NCBI GenBank assembly: GCA_018401555.1
Contig: JAGYKP010000087.1
Coordinates: 62,001 to 126,000, forward strand
DNA: 64,000 bases
Direction of reading: 5' to 3'
Source: Halomonas sp.
GTDB lineage: Bacteria; Pseudomonadota; Gammaproteobacteria; Pseudomonadales; Halomonadaceae
The notes beneath the pieces are model-generated. The model was given only the letters and a program-made list of their open reading frames with translations. It did not search any database and was not told the DNA's origin. The first letter of the stretch is position 1, and every line of letters begins with the position of its first letter. A program made the translations under genes and the position numbers. Below are positions 34,272-44,430 of the stretch, piece by piece.

Positions 34272-35492
34272 ATGGACGCCGATCTGCACCCCTTCTCCAC
34301 GCTGTCGCCCGCCCGAGTCGTGGCGGCCATCGAGTCGCTGGGTTTCTGGCTGCCCGGCGAGCCCTTCGCGTTGAACAGCTATGAGAACCGTGTCTACCTG
34401 GTCCACGACGACGAGCGTCGTCGCTGGGTGGCCAAGTTCTATCGCCCCGAGCGCTGGAGCGATGCGCGCATCCAGGAGGAGCACGATTTCCTCGCCGAAC
34501 TCGCGCAGGCGGACGTGGCGGTGGCAGCACCCTGGCGCGACGCCGAAGGGCGCAGCCTGCAGCATGCCGAGGGCTTTCGCTTCGCGCTGTTTCCGCAACT
34601 GCCGGGCCAGGCGCCGGAGCTGGAGAACCCCGCCCACCTGTTTGCCCTGGGCGAGCTGATCGGCAGCGTGCATGCGGTGGGCGAGCGGGAGTCCTTCCGG
34701 CAGCGCGGCGCCATGGATCTGGACGGCATGGTGCTCGAGGCCCGCGAGCGGGTACTGGCCGGCCCCTGGCTGGGTCGCCTTCAGCGCCAGGCCTATGAGC
34801 GTGTCACGACGGCGCTGCATGAGGCGCTGGTGGCATATCGCTGGCGCCCCGAGCAGGCGATCCGCGTGCATGGGGACTGCCATATCGGCAATATCCTGGG
34901 CCGTGACGAGCACTTCGCCCTGGTGGACTTCGACGACTGCCTGATGGCCCCGGCGGTACAGGACCTGTGGATGCTGATCACCGCACAGGCCCCGGAGGAG
35001 CGGCATATGCAGCTCTCGGAGGTGATCGAAGGCTACGAGCAGCACCGCGAGTTCGACCGCCGCGAACTGGCCCTGGCCGAGCCGTTGCGCACCCTTCGCC
35101 TGCTGCGCCACAGCGCCTGGCTGGTGTCACGCTGGGAGGACCCGGCCTTTCCGGTGGCCTTTCCCTGGCTGGCCGATGCGGGTTACTGGGATGGGCACAT
35201 CAGGACGCTGGAGCAGCAGCGCCAGGCGCTCGAGAGGGCGCCGCGCTGGCTGGCATGGAAACAACCACGCCCCCGGGCAGGGGGCGTGGTGGCGGTTCCC
35301 GGCGGGGTGGGTCAGTCGGCGTCGGGATCGGGCTGCTCGGCGGGGATCGGGTTGGCGACGCCGTCGCCCTCGGCCTGGCGGCGCTCGATATTGATCTGCT
35401 CGGACGGATTCTCCTGCTCCTCGATGGCCAGCTCGCTGGCCAGCTGGAGCTCGAAGCCGTGCTCCGGGGAGAGCTCGCAGCGGCCATCCTGA
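34272..35492 (+). CDS. srkA: Stress response serine/threonine kinase SrkA (YihE), with odd C-terminal tail
   Basis: Kinase of the SrkA/RdoA family that protects against stress-induced cell death. ATG 34272 follows CTGGAGGATGG. Conserved parts are LNSYENRVYLVHDDERRRWVAKFYRPERW (nucleotide site), the catalytic loop VHGDCHIGNIL and the metal site ALVDFDDCLMAP. The family normally ends near residue 330, here around PRWLAWKQPRP. The frame continues 70 residues further through a terminator-like hairpin (35265-35289) and overlaps the 3' end of the convergent gene by 181 bp. That tail is Gly/Ser-rich low-complexity sequence, probably non-native. A stop may have been lost through an indel. Confidence 0.88.
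   Translation: MDADLHPFSTLSPARVVAAIESLGFWLPGEPFALNSYENRVYLVHDDERRRWVAKFYRPERWSDARIQEEHDFLAELAQADVAVAAPWRDAEGRSLQHAEGFRFALFPQLPGQAPELENPAHLFALGELIGSVHAVGERESFRQRGAMDLDGMVLEARERVLAGPWLGRLQRQAYERVTTALHEALVAYRWRPEQAIRVHGDCHIGNILGRDEHFALVDFDDCLMAPAVQDLWMLITAQAPEERHMQLSEVIEGYEQHREFDRRELALAEPLRTLRLLRHSAWLVSRWEDPAFPVAFPWLADAGYWDGHIRTLEQQRQALERAPRWLAWKQPRPRAGGVVAVPGGVGQSASGSGCSAGIGLATPSPSAWRRSILICSDGFSCSSMASSLASWSSKPCSGESSQRPS
35265..35289 (-). terminator. Intrinsic terminator for the minus-strand gene at 35312
   Basis: CCACGCCCCC and GGGGGCGTGG form a perfect 10-bp stem around GGGCA. In the minus direction it follows the stop at 35312 and is trailed by TTGTTTCC. It also marks where srkA would normally end. 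Confidence 0.6.
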
Positions 35493-35855
35493 CAGGCATT
35501 GATGCCGAACTCGCCGTCGCTGTCGTAGGCCGCGGCGGAGATCTCGCCACTGTAGATATGGCTGTCGTTGCCTTCGGTGTCGATGCAGGTGACGCTGGAG
35601 GTGGTGATACGGATGCGCTCGCCATCGAGCTGTGCATCGCCGACCATCACGCAGTAGTCGGGCACCTGGTGGCTACCGCTGCCATCGGCCACCGGACGCA
35701 GCAGGATGTCGTCCTGGCGCGGGGTGTCGGCGCCGAGGCTCAATGACTCGACCACCTGCACTTCCAGGCGTGCATCGGCGGGGAGCTCAAGGGTGGCGGC
35801 GGATGCCAGGGAGAGGGGCCAGCAGGAGGCCCAGCAGCAGGGGTGTCTTGGTCAT
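35312..35855 (-). CDS. Small exported protein, conserved hypothetical (signal peptide frame break)
   Basis: About 180 residues when joined. The start at 35855 opens a leucine-rich signal peptide (MTKTPLLLGLLLA). A one-base shift near 35815, within a C/G-rich stretch, is needed to reach LSLASAATLELPADARLEVQVVESLSLG; after it the frame is open to 35312. The mature protein holds the piece TPRQDDILLRPVADGSG, four Cys residues (DYCVMVG, SVTCIDTEG, INACQDGRCEL) that could form two disulfides, and an acidic Glu/Pro-rich C-terminus. I do not recognise the family. Its 3' end overlaps the abnormal srkA tail. Confidence 0.6.
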
Positions 35856-36042
35856 GTCGGGCTCTCGCGGAAAGATCTGCACAGCATGAAAGACTGCATA
35901 ATATCACAGCCTGAGGTATCGGCTCACCGCCCCCTTTCGGGTGCGGCGGGATGTCGCGAGTCGAGGCAAGGCGAGAAAGCGCCGCGGGAATGCCGAACGG
36001 GGTCGGCAGGCTGCTAGACTATGGGCTTGGAGCGACAGCATC

Positions 36043-36071
36043 TTGTACAAAACTAAGATTCTGTATATATA
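36043..36071 (+). promoter_or_regulatory. Sigma70-type promoter for folE
   Basis: TTGTAC (36043-36048) and TATATA (36066-36071) are 17 bp apart in an A+T-rich stretch that contrasts with the GC-rich flanks. folE begins 46 bp downstream. The rest of the 261-bp gap (35856-36116) shows no gene. Confidence 0.55.
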
Positions 36072-36116
36072 GTGTATATGATAACTGGTAACCAGTGACG
36101 ACCTGACGGGGCCCCC

Positions 36117-36674
36117 ATGACAGAAGAGCTCGCCAACCACTATCGGCAGATCATCCTCGCGCTGGGCGAGGATCCCGAGCGGGAGGGCCTGCGTGACACG
36201 CCCAAGCGCGCCGCCAAGGCCATGCAGTTCCTGAACCGCGGCTATCTTCAGTCGCTGGAGGAGATCGTCAATGGCGCCGTGTTCGAGTCGGAGACCGACG
36301 AGATGGTGCTGGTCAAGGACATCGAACTCTATTCCATGTGCGAGCACCACCTGCTGCCCTTCATCGGCAAGTGCCATATCGCCTACCTGCCCGATGGCAA
36401 GGTGCTGGGGCTCTCCAAGTTCGCGCGCATCGTCGACATGTTCGCCCGGCGCATGCAGATCCAGGAGAACCTCACCCGGCAGATCGCCGAGGCCGTTCAG
36501 GAGGTGACTGGTGCTCGTGGCGTGGCGGTGGTGATCGAGGCCCGCCATCTGTGCATGATGATGCGCGGTGTCGAGAAGCAGAACTCCAGCATGACCTCCT
36601 CGGTGATGCTTGGCGCCTTCCGCCAGAATCAGTCGACCCGCCAGGAGTTCCTGACGCTGATCAACGGACGCTGA
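36117..36674 (+). CDS. folE: GTP cyclohydrolase I FolE
   Basis: Homodecameric enzyme making 7,8-dihydroneopterin triphosphate from GTP, first step of folate synthesis. The protein is 185 residues. Zinc ligands are Cys75 and His78 ([10 protein letters not shown]) and Cys146 ([15 protein letters not shown]). Other hallmarks are [30 protein letters not shown] and the end [13 protein letters not shown]. It is complete and is followed 46 bp later by folX, a common pairing in gammaproteobacteria. Confidence 0.95.
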   Translation: MTEELANHYRQIILALGEDPEREGLRDTPKRAAKAMQFLNRGYLQSLEEIVNGAVFESETDEMVLVKDIELYSMCEHHLLPFIGKCHIAYLPDGKVLGLSKFARIVDMFARRMQIQENLTRQIAEAVQEVTGARGVAVVIEARHLCMMMRGVEKQNSSMTSSVMLGAFRQNQSTRQEFLTLINGR

Positions 36675-36720
36675 GCCCCCCAGGCTCACTACCCAGGTGC
36701 ACTACCCAGGAGAGCCGGCC

Positions 36721-37122
36721 ATGCCGCTGCACGCCATCGACGACCAGCACTTCGACCATGATCTGGCGACCATTCGCATCAAGAACCTCCGCCTGCGCAC
36801 GCATATCGGCATCAAGGAGGAGGAGATCAAGAACCGCCAGGACGTGGTGATCAACGCGGTGATCCGCTATCGCGCCGACAAGGCGGTGGCGTTCAATCAT
36901 ATCGAGCAGGCGTTGAACTATCGCACCATCACCAAGCAGGTGATCGCCCATGTCGAGGAGAACCGCTTCCTGCTGCTCGAGCGCATGACCCGCGAGGTGC
37001 TCGACCTGATCATGGCCCACGAACAGGTGCTGACCGCCCAGGTCGAGATCGACAAGCCCCATGCCCTGCGCTTCGCCGACTCGGTCTCCATCACCCTCTC
37101 CGAGAGCCGCAAGCCGCGTTGA
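36721..37122 (+). CDS. folX: Dihydroneopterin triphosphate 2'-epimerase FolX
   Basis: Tunnel-fold enzyme of 133 residues epimerising dihydroneopterin triphosphate. The ATG at 36721 follows AGGAGAG. The family core is [31 protein letters not shown], then [33 protein letters not shown], with the catalytic Glu and Lys region ([17 protein letters not shown]). FolB aldolase is a close relative; the KNRQDVVIN and ALRFADSVS variants and the link to folE favour FolX. Confidence 0.88.
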   Translation: MPLHAIDDQHFDHDLATIRIKNLRLRTHIGIKEEEIKNRQDVVINAVIRYRADKAVAFNHIEQALNYRTITKQVIAHVEENRFLLLERMTREVLDLIMAHEQVLTAQVEIDKPHALRFADSVSITLSESRKPR

Positions 37123-37225
37123 TGCCGGTATGCGAAAAGGTGTGCAGCGTCGCTTGGAGTGGCGGGGCCTTTGCGCTTAGCATGAGGGCAAACCGACGAA
37201 TGCCGCGATGCGGCGGGAGAACAGG

Positions 37226-38683
37226 ATGGAAGCCCTCAAGGAAACGCAGCTCTACTGTCCCTTTGCCTATATCGATGGCAGCTGGGTAGCCGCCGACAGC
37301 GGCGAGCAGATCAAGGTGGTGAATCCGGCGACCGGCGAGCCCATGGGCGATGTGCCGCGCCTGGGTCGCGCCGAGACCGAACGCGCCATCGAGGCCGCCC
37401 ATGCCGCCCTGCCGGCCTGGAAGGGCCTGACCGCCCTGGAACGCGCCGACATCCTGATGAAGTGGTACGAGCTGATGCTCGAGCACCAGGATGATCTGGC
37501 GATGATCATGACCTTCGAGCAGGGCAAGCCACTCAAGGAAGCCGCCGGCGAGATCGCCTACGCGGCCAGCTTCCTGCGCTGGTTCGCCGAGGAGGCGCGC
37601 CGCGTCTACGGCGACACCGTCCCCGCTGCCAAGGCCAACCAGCGCATCGTGGTCACCAAGCAGCCGGTAGGTGTGGTCGGGGCCATCACCCCGTGGAACT
37701 TTCCTGCCGCCATGATCACCCGCAAGGCGGGTGCGGCGCTGGCCGCCGGCTGTACCATCGTCTGCAAGCCGGCTAGCCAGACGCCGTTCTCGGCCACTGC
37801 CCTGGCGCTGCTGGCCGAGCGCGCCGGCGTGCCGCGCGGCGTGTTCAACGTGGTCCCCGGGCGTGCCAGCGAGATCGCTGCGGCCATGACCGAGTCGCCG
37901 CTGGTGCGCAAGATCACCTTCACCGGCTCCACCGAGGTGGGGCGTGAACTGATGGCCAACGCCTCCCGGCATATCCAGAAGATCTCCCTGGAACTGGGCG
38001 GCAACGCCCCCTTCATCGTCTTCGAGGATGCCGACCTGGACGCCGCGGTGGAGGGCGCCATGGCGGCCAAGTTCCGCAATGCCGGCCAGACCTGTGTGTG
38101 CACCAACCGCTTCCTGGTGCAGTCCAGCGTGGTCAATGCCTTCTGCGAGAAGCTCGCCGTGGCCATGAACAGCGAGCTCAAGGTCGGCGATGGTACCCAG
38201 GAGGGCATCAACATCGGCCCGCTGATCGACGAGAACGCCGTGTCCAAGGTCAGCGAGCACGTCCAGGACGCCGTCAACCACGGTGCCGAACTGCTGCTGG
38301 GCGGCCACCCGCACCCGCTGGGCGGCAACTTCTTCTCTCCCACCCTGATCAGCTTCGCCACCGACCAGATGAAGGTGGCCCGGGAGGAGACCTTCGGCCC
38401 GCTGGCCGCGGTGTTCCCCTTCGACGACGAGGAGAGCGCGGTGGCGATGGCCAACGACACCGAGTACGGCCTCGCGGCCTACTTCTACTCCCGTGACCTG
38501 GGCCGCGTGTGGCGCGTCGCCGATGCCCTGGAGTACGGCATGGTGGGCATCAACACCGGCATGCTCTCCACGCCAGCCGCCCCCTTCGGCGGGGTCAAGG
38601 AATCGGGCCTCGGCCGCGAAGGCGGTCACCAGGGGCTGGACGAGTTCCTCGAGACCAAGTATCTCTGTATCGATCTGGGGTAA
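37226..38683 (+). CDS. gabD: NAD(P)-dependent succinate-semialdehyde dehydrogenase
   Basis: Aldehyde dehydrogenase of 485 residues that oxidises succinate semialdehyde in GABA catabolism. The ATG at 37226 has GGGAG upstream; an in-frame ATG at 37208 is weaker. Motifs are [44 protein letters not shown], the catalytic Glu in [11 protein letters not shown] and the catalytic Cys in [12 protein letters not shown], then [13 protein letters not shown] and [15 protein letters not shown]. The QTCVC and NRFLVQ context fits GabD better than other ALDHs. It stands alone and ends before a strong terminator. Confidence 0.9.
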   Translation: MEALKETQLYCPFAYIDGSWVAADSGEQIKVVNPATGEPMGDVPRLGRAETERAIEAAHAALPAWKGLTALERADILMKWYELMLEHQDDLAMIMTFEQGKPLKEAAGEIAYAASFLRWFAEEARRVYGDTVPAAKANQRIVVTKQPVGVVGAITPWNFPAAMITRKAGAALAAGCTIVCKPASQTPFSATALALLAERAGVPRGVFNVVPGRASEIAAAMTESPLVRKITFTGSTEVGRELMANASRHIQKISLELGGNAPFIVFEDADLDAAVEGAMAAKFRNAGQTCVCTNRFLVQSSVVNAFCEKLAVAMNSELKVGDGTQEGINIGPLIDENAVSKVSEHVQDAVNHGAELLLGGHPHPLGGNFFSPTLISFATDQMKVAREETFGPLAAVFPFDDEESAVAMANDTEYGLAAYFYSRDLGRVWRVADALEYGMVGINTGMLSTPAAPFGGVKESGLGREGGHQGLDEFLETKYLCIDLG

Positions 38684-38746
38684 CAGCGGCAAGGCTCAAG
38701 GAAAAAGGGGCAAGCGGCTGGTCGACGGGCCGCAGTGGTTCCCACG

Positions 38747-38786
38747 AAAAACCCCACTCAACCATCAGGTCGAGTGGGGTTTTTTA
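38747..38786. terminator. Bidirectional intrinsic terminator between gabD and purH
   Basis: AAAACCCCACTC and GAGTGGGGTTTT form a perfect 12-bp stem, flanked by A-runs on the left and a T-run on the right, so it can work in both directions. Confidence 0.85.
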
Positions 38787-38838
38787 TCGACAACGGTCAG
38801 AGATCAGGATGCCTGCAAGGAGCCACGGTATATCATCG

Positions 38839-38901
38839 CTTGCTCCTTGCTCCTTGCTCCTTGCTCCTTGCTCCTTGCTCCTTGCTCCTTGCTCCTTGCT
38901 C
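38839..38901. repeat. Tandem 7-bp repeat CTTGCTC, nine copies
   Basis: Nine perfect copies end 13 bp before the purH stop codon on the minus strand, so on that strand (GAGCAAG)9 lies in the purH 3' untranslated region. A related array follows pfp (51214-51324). No protein uses it. Confidence 0.9.
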
Positions 38902-38914
38902 CTCGCCGCAGGCG

Positions 38915-40495
38915 TCAGTGGCGGAAGTGGCGCATGCCGGTGAACACCATGGCGATGCCGGCCTCGTTGGCGGCGTCGATCACCTCCTGGTCGCGCATGG
39001 AGCCGCCGGGCTGGATCACCGCGGCGATGCCTGCGGCGGCGGCGGCGTCGATGCCATCGCGGAACGGGAAGAAGGCGTCACTGGCCATCACCGAGCCGGG
39101 CACCGAGAGGCCCTCGTCGGCGGCCTTGATGCCGGCGATCCTGGCGGAGTAGACGCGGCTCATCTGGCCGGCGCCCACGCCGATGGTCTGGCCATCCTTG
39201 GCGTAGACGATGGCGTTGGACTTGACGTACTTGGCCACCTTCCAGGCGAAGGCCAGGTCGCGCAGCTCCTGCTCGGTGGGGACTCGCTCGCTGACCACGG
39301 TGAGTTCGTCGCGGCCGACCATGCCAAGGTCACGGTCCTGGACCAGCAGCCCGCCGGTGACGCGCTTGAAGTCGTGGGCATGGCCACGGCTGCCGGGCCA
39401 GTGGGCACCGACGTCGAGCAGGCGCACGTTCTGCTTCTCGGCGACGATCTCGGCGGCTTCGGGGGCCACCCCGGGGGCGATGATCACCTCCACGAACTGG
39501 CGGTCGATGATGGCGCGGGCGGTGTCGGCATCCAGTGGCACGTTGAAGGCGATGATGCCGCCGAAGGCGCTGGTGGGGTCGGTGGCGAAGGCCTTGTCGT
39601 AGGCCTCCAGCGCGCTGGCGCCCACCGCCACGCCACAGGGGTTGGCGTGCTTGACGATCACGCAGGCGGTATCGGTGAACGCCTTGACGCACTCGAAGGC
39701 GGCATCGGTATCGGCGACATTGTTGAAGGAGAGCGCCTTGCCGTTGAGCTGCACGGCGGTGGCCACGCTGGGCTCGCTGGCATCGGCCTCCACGTAGAAG
39801 GCGGCGCTCTGGTGCGGGTTCTCGCCGTAGCGCATGGCCTGCTTCTTCTCGAACTGCAGGTTGTAGGTGCGCGGGAAGCCGTCCTCGCCGCCGGGGACCC
39901 GCTGGCCGAGGTAGTCGGCAATGGCGGCGTCATAGCCGGCGGTGTGCTCGAAGGCCTTTACCGCCAGGTCGAAGCGGGTGGCGTCAGACACTGCGCCGTC
40001 CTGGGCGGCAATCTCGCCCAGCACCCGGGCGTAGTCACCGGCATCCACCACGATGGTGGTGTGGGCATGGTTCTTGGCACAGGCGCGCACCATGGTGGGG
40101 CCGCCGATATCGATGTTCTCGATGGCATCCTCGAGGGTGCAGTCCGGCTTGGCCACGGTCTGGGCGAAGGGGTAGAGGTTGACCACCACCATGTCGATGG
40201 GTGCGATATCGTGCTCCGCCATCACCGCGTCGTCCTGGCCGCGGCGGCCGAGGATGCCGCCGTGGATCTTCGGGTGCAGCGTCTTGACGCGACCGTCCAT
40301 GATCTCGGGGAAGCCGGTGTGCTCGGAGACCTCGGTCACCGCGATGCCGTTCTCCTGGAGCAGGCGGAAGGTGCCACCGGTGGAGAGCAGTTCGACGCCG
40401 CGCTCACTGAGCCCGCGGGCGAAGTCGACGATGCCTGTCTTGTCGGAGACGCTGATCAGGGCGCGGCGAACCGGGGTGGGGGAGGTTTGGGCCAT
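38915..40495 (-). CDS. purH: Bifunctional AICAR transformylase/IMP cyclohydrolase PurH
   Basis: Last two steps of de novo IMP synthesis in one 526-residue protein. The N-terminal cyclohydrolase (MGS-like) domain has [44 protein letters not shown] and [17 protein letters not shown]. The C-terminal transformylase has [13 protein letters not shown] [14 protein letters not shown], the catalytic Lys-His in [10 protein letters not shown], and the end [13 protein letters not shown] and [17 protein letters not shown]. The frame is intact. It is downstream of fis, from which a hairpin separates it; the order dusB-fis-purH is common in gammaproteobacteria. Confidence 0.96.
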   Translation of the reverse strand: MAQTSPTPVRRALISVSDKTGIVDFARGLSERGVELLSTGGTFRLLQENGIAVTEVSEHTGFPEIMDGRVKTLHPKIHGGILGRRGQDDAVMAEHDIAPIDMVVVNLYPFAQTVAKPDCTLEDAIENIDIGGPTMVRACAKNHAHTTIVVDAGDYARVLGEIAAQDGAVSDATRFDLAVKAFEHTAGYDAAIADYLGQRVPGGEDGFPRTYNLQFEKKQAMRYGENPHQSAAFYVEADASEPSVATAVQLNGKALSFNNVADTDAAFECVKAFTDTACVIVKHANPCGVAVGASALEAYDKAFATDPTSAFGGIIAFNVPLDADTARAIIDRQFVEVIIAPGVAPEAAEIVAEKQNVRLLDVGAHWPGSRGHAHDFKRVTGGLLVQDRDLGMVGRDELTVVSERVPTEQELRDLAFAWKVAKYVKSNAIVYAKDGQTIGVGAGQMSRVYSARIAGIKAADEGLSVPGSVMASDAFFPFRDGIDAAAAAGIAAVIQPGGSMRDQEVIDAANEAGIAMVFTGMRHFRH

Positions 40496-40556
40496 GGGGG
40501 TACTCTCTTGACGGCTGGGCGATGGAAAGGGGCGGTGACGGGTCGGGCGACGCGCC

Positions 40557-40580
40557 GAAGGGAGCCCGTGGGCTCCCTTC
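40557..40580 (-). terminator. Hairpin between fis and purH
   Basis: GAAGGGAGCCC-GT-GGGCTCCCTTC, a perfect 11-bp stem 11 bp past the fis stop. No T-run follows, so termination may be partial and some readthrough into purH is possible. Confidence 0.5.
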
Positions 40581-40590
40581 TCGAATCGGG

Positions 40591-40911
40591 TCAGATCAGA
40601 TCATACTGCTTGAGCTTCTTGCGCAGGGTGCCGCGATTGAGGCCGAGCATCTCGGCGGCGCGGGTCTGGTTGCCCTGGGTATGCTCGAGCACCGAGGCGA
40701 GCAGGGGGGCCTCGACCTCGGCCATTACCATGGCATAGAGCCCGGTGACTTCACCGCCATCGAGATGGGCAAAGTAGCGGCGCATGGAGAGGTCCACCGC
40801 TTCGCGAAGCGGCTGCTGGCCACCCTCCTGCACGGAGAGGTCAGGCGTCGCATCGCCCAGTTGGCGGCCTGTCGAAAGCTCTGGATCGGATGGAAGGGCT
40901 TGGCTGGTCAT
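40591..40911 (-). CDS. fis: Nucleoid-associated regulator Fis
   Basis: DNA-bending protein of 106 residues that shapes the nucleoid and activates rRNA genes. The C-terminal helix-turn-helix is [31 protein letters not shown], almost the E. coli sequence. The N-terminal arm ([19 protein letters not shown]) matches the dimerisation part; the first 30 residues are less conserved. Its ATG overlaps the dusB stop by four bases, the classic dusB-fis operon. Confidence 0.95.
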   Translation of the reverse strand: MTSQALPSDPELSTGRQLGDATPDLSVQEGGQQPLREAVDLSMRRYFAHLDGGEVTGLYAMVMAEVEAPLLASVLEHTQGNQTRAAEMLGLNRGTLRKKLKQYDLI

Positions 40912-41969
40912 GCGGCTCGTGTTCCTTTCGCGGTCGCACCCGGCTCGTCAGGCGCAGTGGCCGACGAATGGGCATGACCAAAGAGGTCATCGATGAAACG
41001 GTGCTGGTCGGCAGTGCTCTCGAGGCGGTTGAAGCGTCCCCTCAGCTCGCGCCGCTGGGCCTCACGGAAGCGATCGTCGCCGGCCAGGTACCAGCCGACG
41101 TGCTTGCGCGCGATACGCACGCCCATGAAGTCACCGTAGAAGTCGTGGAGCGAGTCCAGGTGGTCGCGCAGCACGCCAGCACGCTCGCTGTCACTCGGCG
41201 GCAACAGGGGTTCGCCATGGCGCAGATAGTGGTTGATCTCGCGGAAGATCCAGGGGTTGCCCTGGGCGCCACGCCCGACCATCACCGCATCCGCTCCAGT
41301 ATAGTCGAGGACCTCGGCGGCCTTCTCGGGTGAGTCGATATCGCCGTTGGCGAACACCGGAATCTTCACCGCCGCCTTGATGGCGGCGATGGTGTCGTAC
41401 TCGGCGTGACCGGAGTAGCGCTGCTGGCGGTGACGACCGTGCACCGCCAGGGCCTGGATGCCGGCGTCTTCGGCCAGGCGTGCCACGCGCAGGCCATTGT
41501 TGCTCTCGGCACACCAGCCGGTGCGGATCTTCAGGGTCACCGGCACGTCGACTGCCGCCACCACCGCCTCGAGGATCTCGGCCACCAGCGCCTCGTCGCG
41601 CAGCAGCGCGGAGCCGGCCGCCTTGTTGCAGACCTTCTTGGCCGGGCAGCCCATGTTGATGTCGATGATCTCGGCCCCCTGGTCGGCGTTGAGGCGGGCG
41701 GCCTCGGCCAGCATCGCGGCATCGCCGCCAGCGATCTGCACGCTGCGCGGTCCCGGCTCGCCGCGGTGGTCCATGCGCAGCCGCGACTTGCGGGTGTGCC
41801 ACAGGCTGGGATCCGAGGTGACCATCTCGCCAACCACCAGTCCGGCACCCAGGCGGCGACACAGCTGCCGGAAGGGGCGATCGGTGACGCCGGCCATCGG
41901 CGCCAGGATGGCCCGATTGGGCAGGGTATGGTCACCGATGCGGGGCAATGGCTGGCTGGAGTCGGACAT
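40908..41969 (-). CDS. dusB: tRNA-dihydrouridine synthase B DusB
   Basis: FMN enzyme reducing uridine to dihydrouridine in tRNA. With the start at 41969 it is 353 residues; an in-frame ATG at 42005 would add 12. Motifs are [27 protein letters not shown], the catalytic loop [20 protein letters not shown] (catalytic Cys in MGCPAKKVC), TLKIRTGW and [32 protein letters not shown]. The C-terminal helical part is complete. It is the first gene of the dusB-fis pair and follows prmA. Confidence 0.93.
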   Translation of the reverse strand: MSDSSQPLPRIGDHTLPNRAILAPMAGVTDRPFRQLCRRLGAGLVVGEMVTSDPSLWHTRKSRLRMDHRGEPGPRSVQIAGGDAAMLAEAARLNADQGAEIIDINMGCPAKKVCNKAAGSALLRDEALVAEILEAVVAAVDVPVTLKIRTGWCAESNNGLRVARLAEDAGIQALAVHGRHRQQRYSGHAEYDTIAAIKAAVKIPVFANGDIDSPEKAAEVLDYTGADAVMVGRGAQGNPWIFREINHYLRHGEPLLPPSDSERAGVLRDHLDSLHDFYGDFMGVRIARKHVGWYLAGDDRFREAQRRELRGRFNRLESTADQHRFIDDLFGHAHSSATAPDEPGATAKGTRAA

Positions 41970-42047
41970 GGCTCGGGGCAGTGGCGGCAAGAGGGGGCAT
42001 ATCATACGCCCCCCACCGGACAGGGTGAAGTGGCAGTCGGGGCGTGG

Positions 42048-42960
42048 CTAGCTCGGTCGACGACCGGTGAGGCGAACCCACCCCTCGCGGGTGACCGGCT
42101 CGTCCATGCGCAGGCCCTGTTCGCGATAGGCCTGGAGTACCTCCTCGGCCTGGGCCGCGAGGATGCCGGACAGCGCCAGGCGTCCGCCGGGGGCGACGTG
42201 TCCGGCGATCATCGGCGCCATCTCGACCAGCGGTCCGGCGAGAATGTTGGCAACAACGATGGGGAAGGTCTCGCCGTCGTCGAGCTGCTCCGGGTAGCAG
42301 AGGCGCAGTGCGTCCTCGGCCACCTCGTTGCGTTCGGCGTTGTCGCGGCTCGCGGTGAGCGCCTGGGGTCGATATCGGTGCCCGTCGCGCTGGCTGCCCC
42401 GAGCTGAGGGCGGCGATGGCCAGTATCCCCGAGCCGGTGCCTATATCGAGGATCGCCTGGCCGTCGAGGGCCTCGCTTATCGACAGGCCGTCGAGCCAGG
42501 CCAGGCAGAGCGCGGTGGTGGGGTGGGTGCCGGTACCGAAGGCGAGGCCCGGATCCAGGTGCAGGTTGACCGCGCCCGGCTCCGGGGGCTCGTGCCAGCT
42601 GGGCACGATCCACAGCCGTTCACCCATCTGCAGCGGCGTGAAGTCATCCATCCACTCGCGCTCCCAGTCGCGGTCGGCGAGCAGCTCGACCTCGATCTCG
42701 GGGCAGGGCTCCTCGGGCTGCTCGGCAGCCCAGGCCTGGTGCACCCGTTCGAGCATGGCCTCGACCCCCTCGAGGTCGTCGTAGAGCCCGGTGAGTACCG
42801 TCTCGTGCCACAGCGGGGTACTGCCGCGCTCGGGCTCGAACACCGGGTCGTCATGGGCGTCCTGGAGGGTGATGGCGGTGGCCCCCTCGGCGAGCAGCAG
42901 CTCCTCGAGGGTCTCGGCCTGCTCCGGGGCGATGTGGGCCTTGAGTTGCAGCCAGGGCAT
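42048..42960 (-). CDS. prmA: Ribosomal protein L11 methyltransferase PrmA (two frame breaks)
   Basis: SAM-dependent trimethylase of ribosomal protein L11, about 304 residues in the joined frame. The start at 42960 (MPWLQLKAHIAPEQAE) has GGAG upstream. The N-terminal substrate domain includes DRDWEREWMDDFTPLQMGERLWIVPSW. The SAM site reads LDPGLAFGTGTHPTTALCLAWLD and ILDIGTGSGILAIAAL. A shift near 42403 and a second near 42375 interrupt KLGAASATGTDIDPQAL; the rest has VVANILAGPLVEMAP and ends LTGRRPS. The order accB-accC-prmA-dusB is standard. Confidence 0.88.
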
Positions 42961-42996
42961 GGGATCTCCGATTGGCAAAGGGGCAGTAACGCAAGC

Positions 42997-43016
42997 GGGG
43001 CGGCCGAGGCCGCCCC
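42997..43016 (-). terminator. GC hairpin between accC and prmA
   Basis: GGGGCGGCC-GA-GGCCGCCCC, 22 bp past the accC stop. There is no strong T-run, so it may attenuate rather than end transcription. Confidence 0.4.
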
Positions 43017-43038
43017 TGCTGCAATGAAGCCGGGCCGG

Positions 43039-44387
43039 TTAGATGCCCAGCTTCTTCTCCAGGTAGTGGATATTGACGCCACCCTGCCGGAAGTAGCCGT
43101 CACGCACCAGATCCTTGTGCAGTTCGGTGTTGGTCTTGATGCCCTCCACCAGCAGCTCGTCCAGGGCGACCCGCATGCGGGTCAGCGCCGTCTCACGGTC
43201 GGCACCCCAGGTGATCAGCTTGCCGATCAGCGAGTCGTAGTGGGGCGGCACGGTGTAGCCGGTGTAGAGGTGGGAGTCCATGCGCACGCCCAGGCCGCCC
43301 GGCGGGTGATAGAGGGTGACCTTGCCGGGGGAGGGCATGAAGGTGCGCGGATCCTCGGCATTGATGCGGCACTCGAAGGCGTGGCCGCTGAGCTCCACAT
43401 CCTCCTGGCGGATGGAGAGCGGCAGGCCGGAGGCGATGCGCAGCTGCTCCCGGACGATATCCACGCCGGTGACCATCTCGGTGACCGGGTGCTCCACCTG
43501 CACGCGGGTGTTCATCTCGATGAAGAAGAACTGGCCGTCCTCGTAGAGGAACTCGAAGGTGCCGGCGCCGCGATAGCCGATGGTGATGCAGGCCGCGGCA
43601 CGCCTCGAGCACCTCGGCGCGGGCCTCGGGGTCGAGCATCGGCGCGGGGCCTTCTGATCAGCACTTTCTGGTGGCGGCGCTGCAGCGAGCAGTCGCGGTC
43701 ATAGAGGTGGATGGCATTGCCCTGGCCGTCGGCGAGTACCTGCACCTCCACGTGGCGCGGATTCTCGAGGAACTTCTCCATGTAGACGGTGCCGTCGCCG
43801 AAGGAGGTGTGGGCCTCGGTGCGGGTCACGTTGACCGCGGAGAGCAGGTGCGCCTCGGTGTGCACCACGCGCATGCCACGCCCGCCGCCACCGGCGGCGG
43901 CCTTGATGATCACCGGGTAGCCGATGCGGCGTGCGGTGGCCAGGATCTCGCCTTCCTCACCGTCACCTTCGGGCAGCGGGCCGTCGGAACCGGGTACCGT
44001 GGGTACGCCGGCCTTCTTCATCGACTCGATGGCGCTGACCTTGTCGCCCATCAGGCGGATGGTCTCGGCCTTGGGCCCGATGAAGGTGAAGCCGGAGCGC
44101 TCCACCTGCTCGGCGAAGTTGGCATTCTCGGAGAGGAAGCCGTAGCCGGGGTGGATGGCGCTGCTGTCGGTGACCTCGGCGGCACTGATCAGCGCCGGGA
44201 TGTTGAGGTAGGACTGGGCCGAGGGGGCCGGCCCGATGCATACGGCCTCGTCGGCCAGGCGCACGTGCATCAGCTCGCGGTCGGCCTTGGAGTGGACCGC
44301 CACTGTCCTGATGCCCAGCTCCTTGCAGGCGCGCAGGATGCGCAGGGCGATCTCGCCGCGGTTGGCGATAAGAACCTTGTCCAGCAT
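43039..44387 (-). CDS. accC: Acetyl-CoA carboxylase biotin carboxylase AccC (two frame breaks)
   Basis: ATP-grasp enzyme carboxylating the biotin on AccB, first step of fatty-acid synthesis; normally essential. The first segment reads [42 protein letters not shown], the glycine-rich ATP loop [14 protein letters not shown] and [16 protein letters not shown]. At about 43650 the frame slips (QRRHQKVL, then APMLDPEAR) and at about 43598 it slips again (EAC, then [18 protein letters not shown]). The last segment has [16 protein letters not shown] and ends HYLEKKLGI. The equivalent length is about 449 residues, which is normal. A broken accC would be lethal, so these are almost surely sequence errors. 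Confidence 0.92.
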
Positions 44388-44430
44388 GATGGGTCCGCCA
44401 GTATCGGGTGAATGAAGAGGTAAGCGATGC

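Noticed and set aside
38839..38901. Possible CRISPR array
   Set aside because: Units of 7 bp are contiguous with no spacers, and no cas genes are near.
38735..40738. 667-codon open frame antisense to purH
   Set aside because: purH on the minus strand is fully conserved; the antisense frame is an artefact of high third-position GC and is His/Gly/Val-rich with no known domain.
43590..43660. Programmed frameshifting in accC
   Set aside because: No slippery heptamer with a downstream structure is seen, two separate shifts are needed, and accC is not known to use recoding. Sequence error is simpler.
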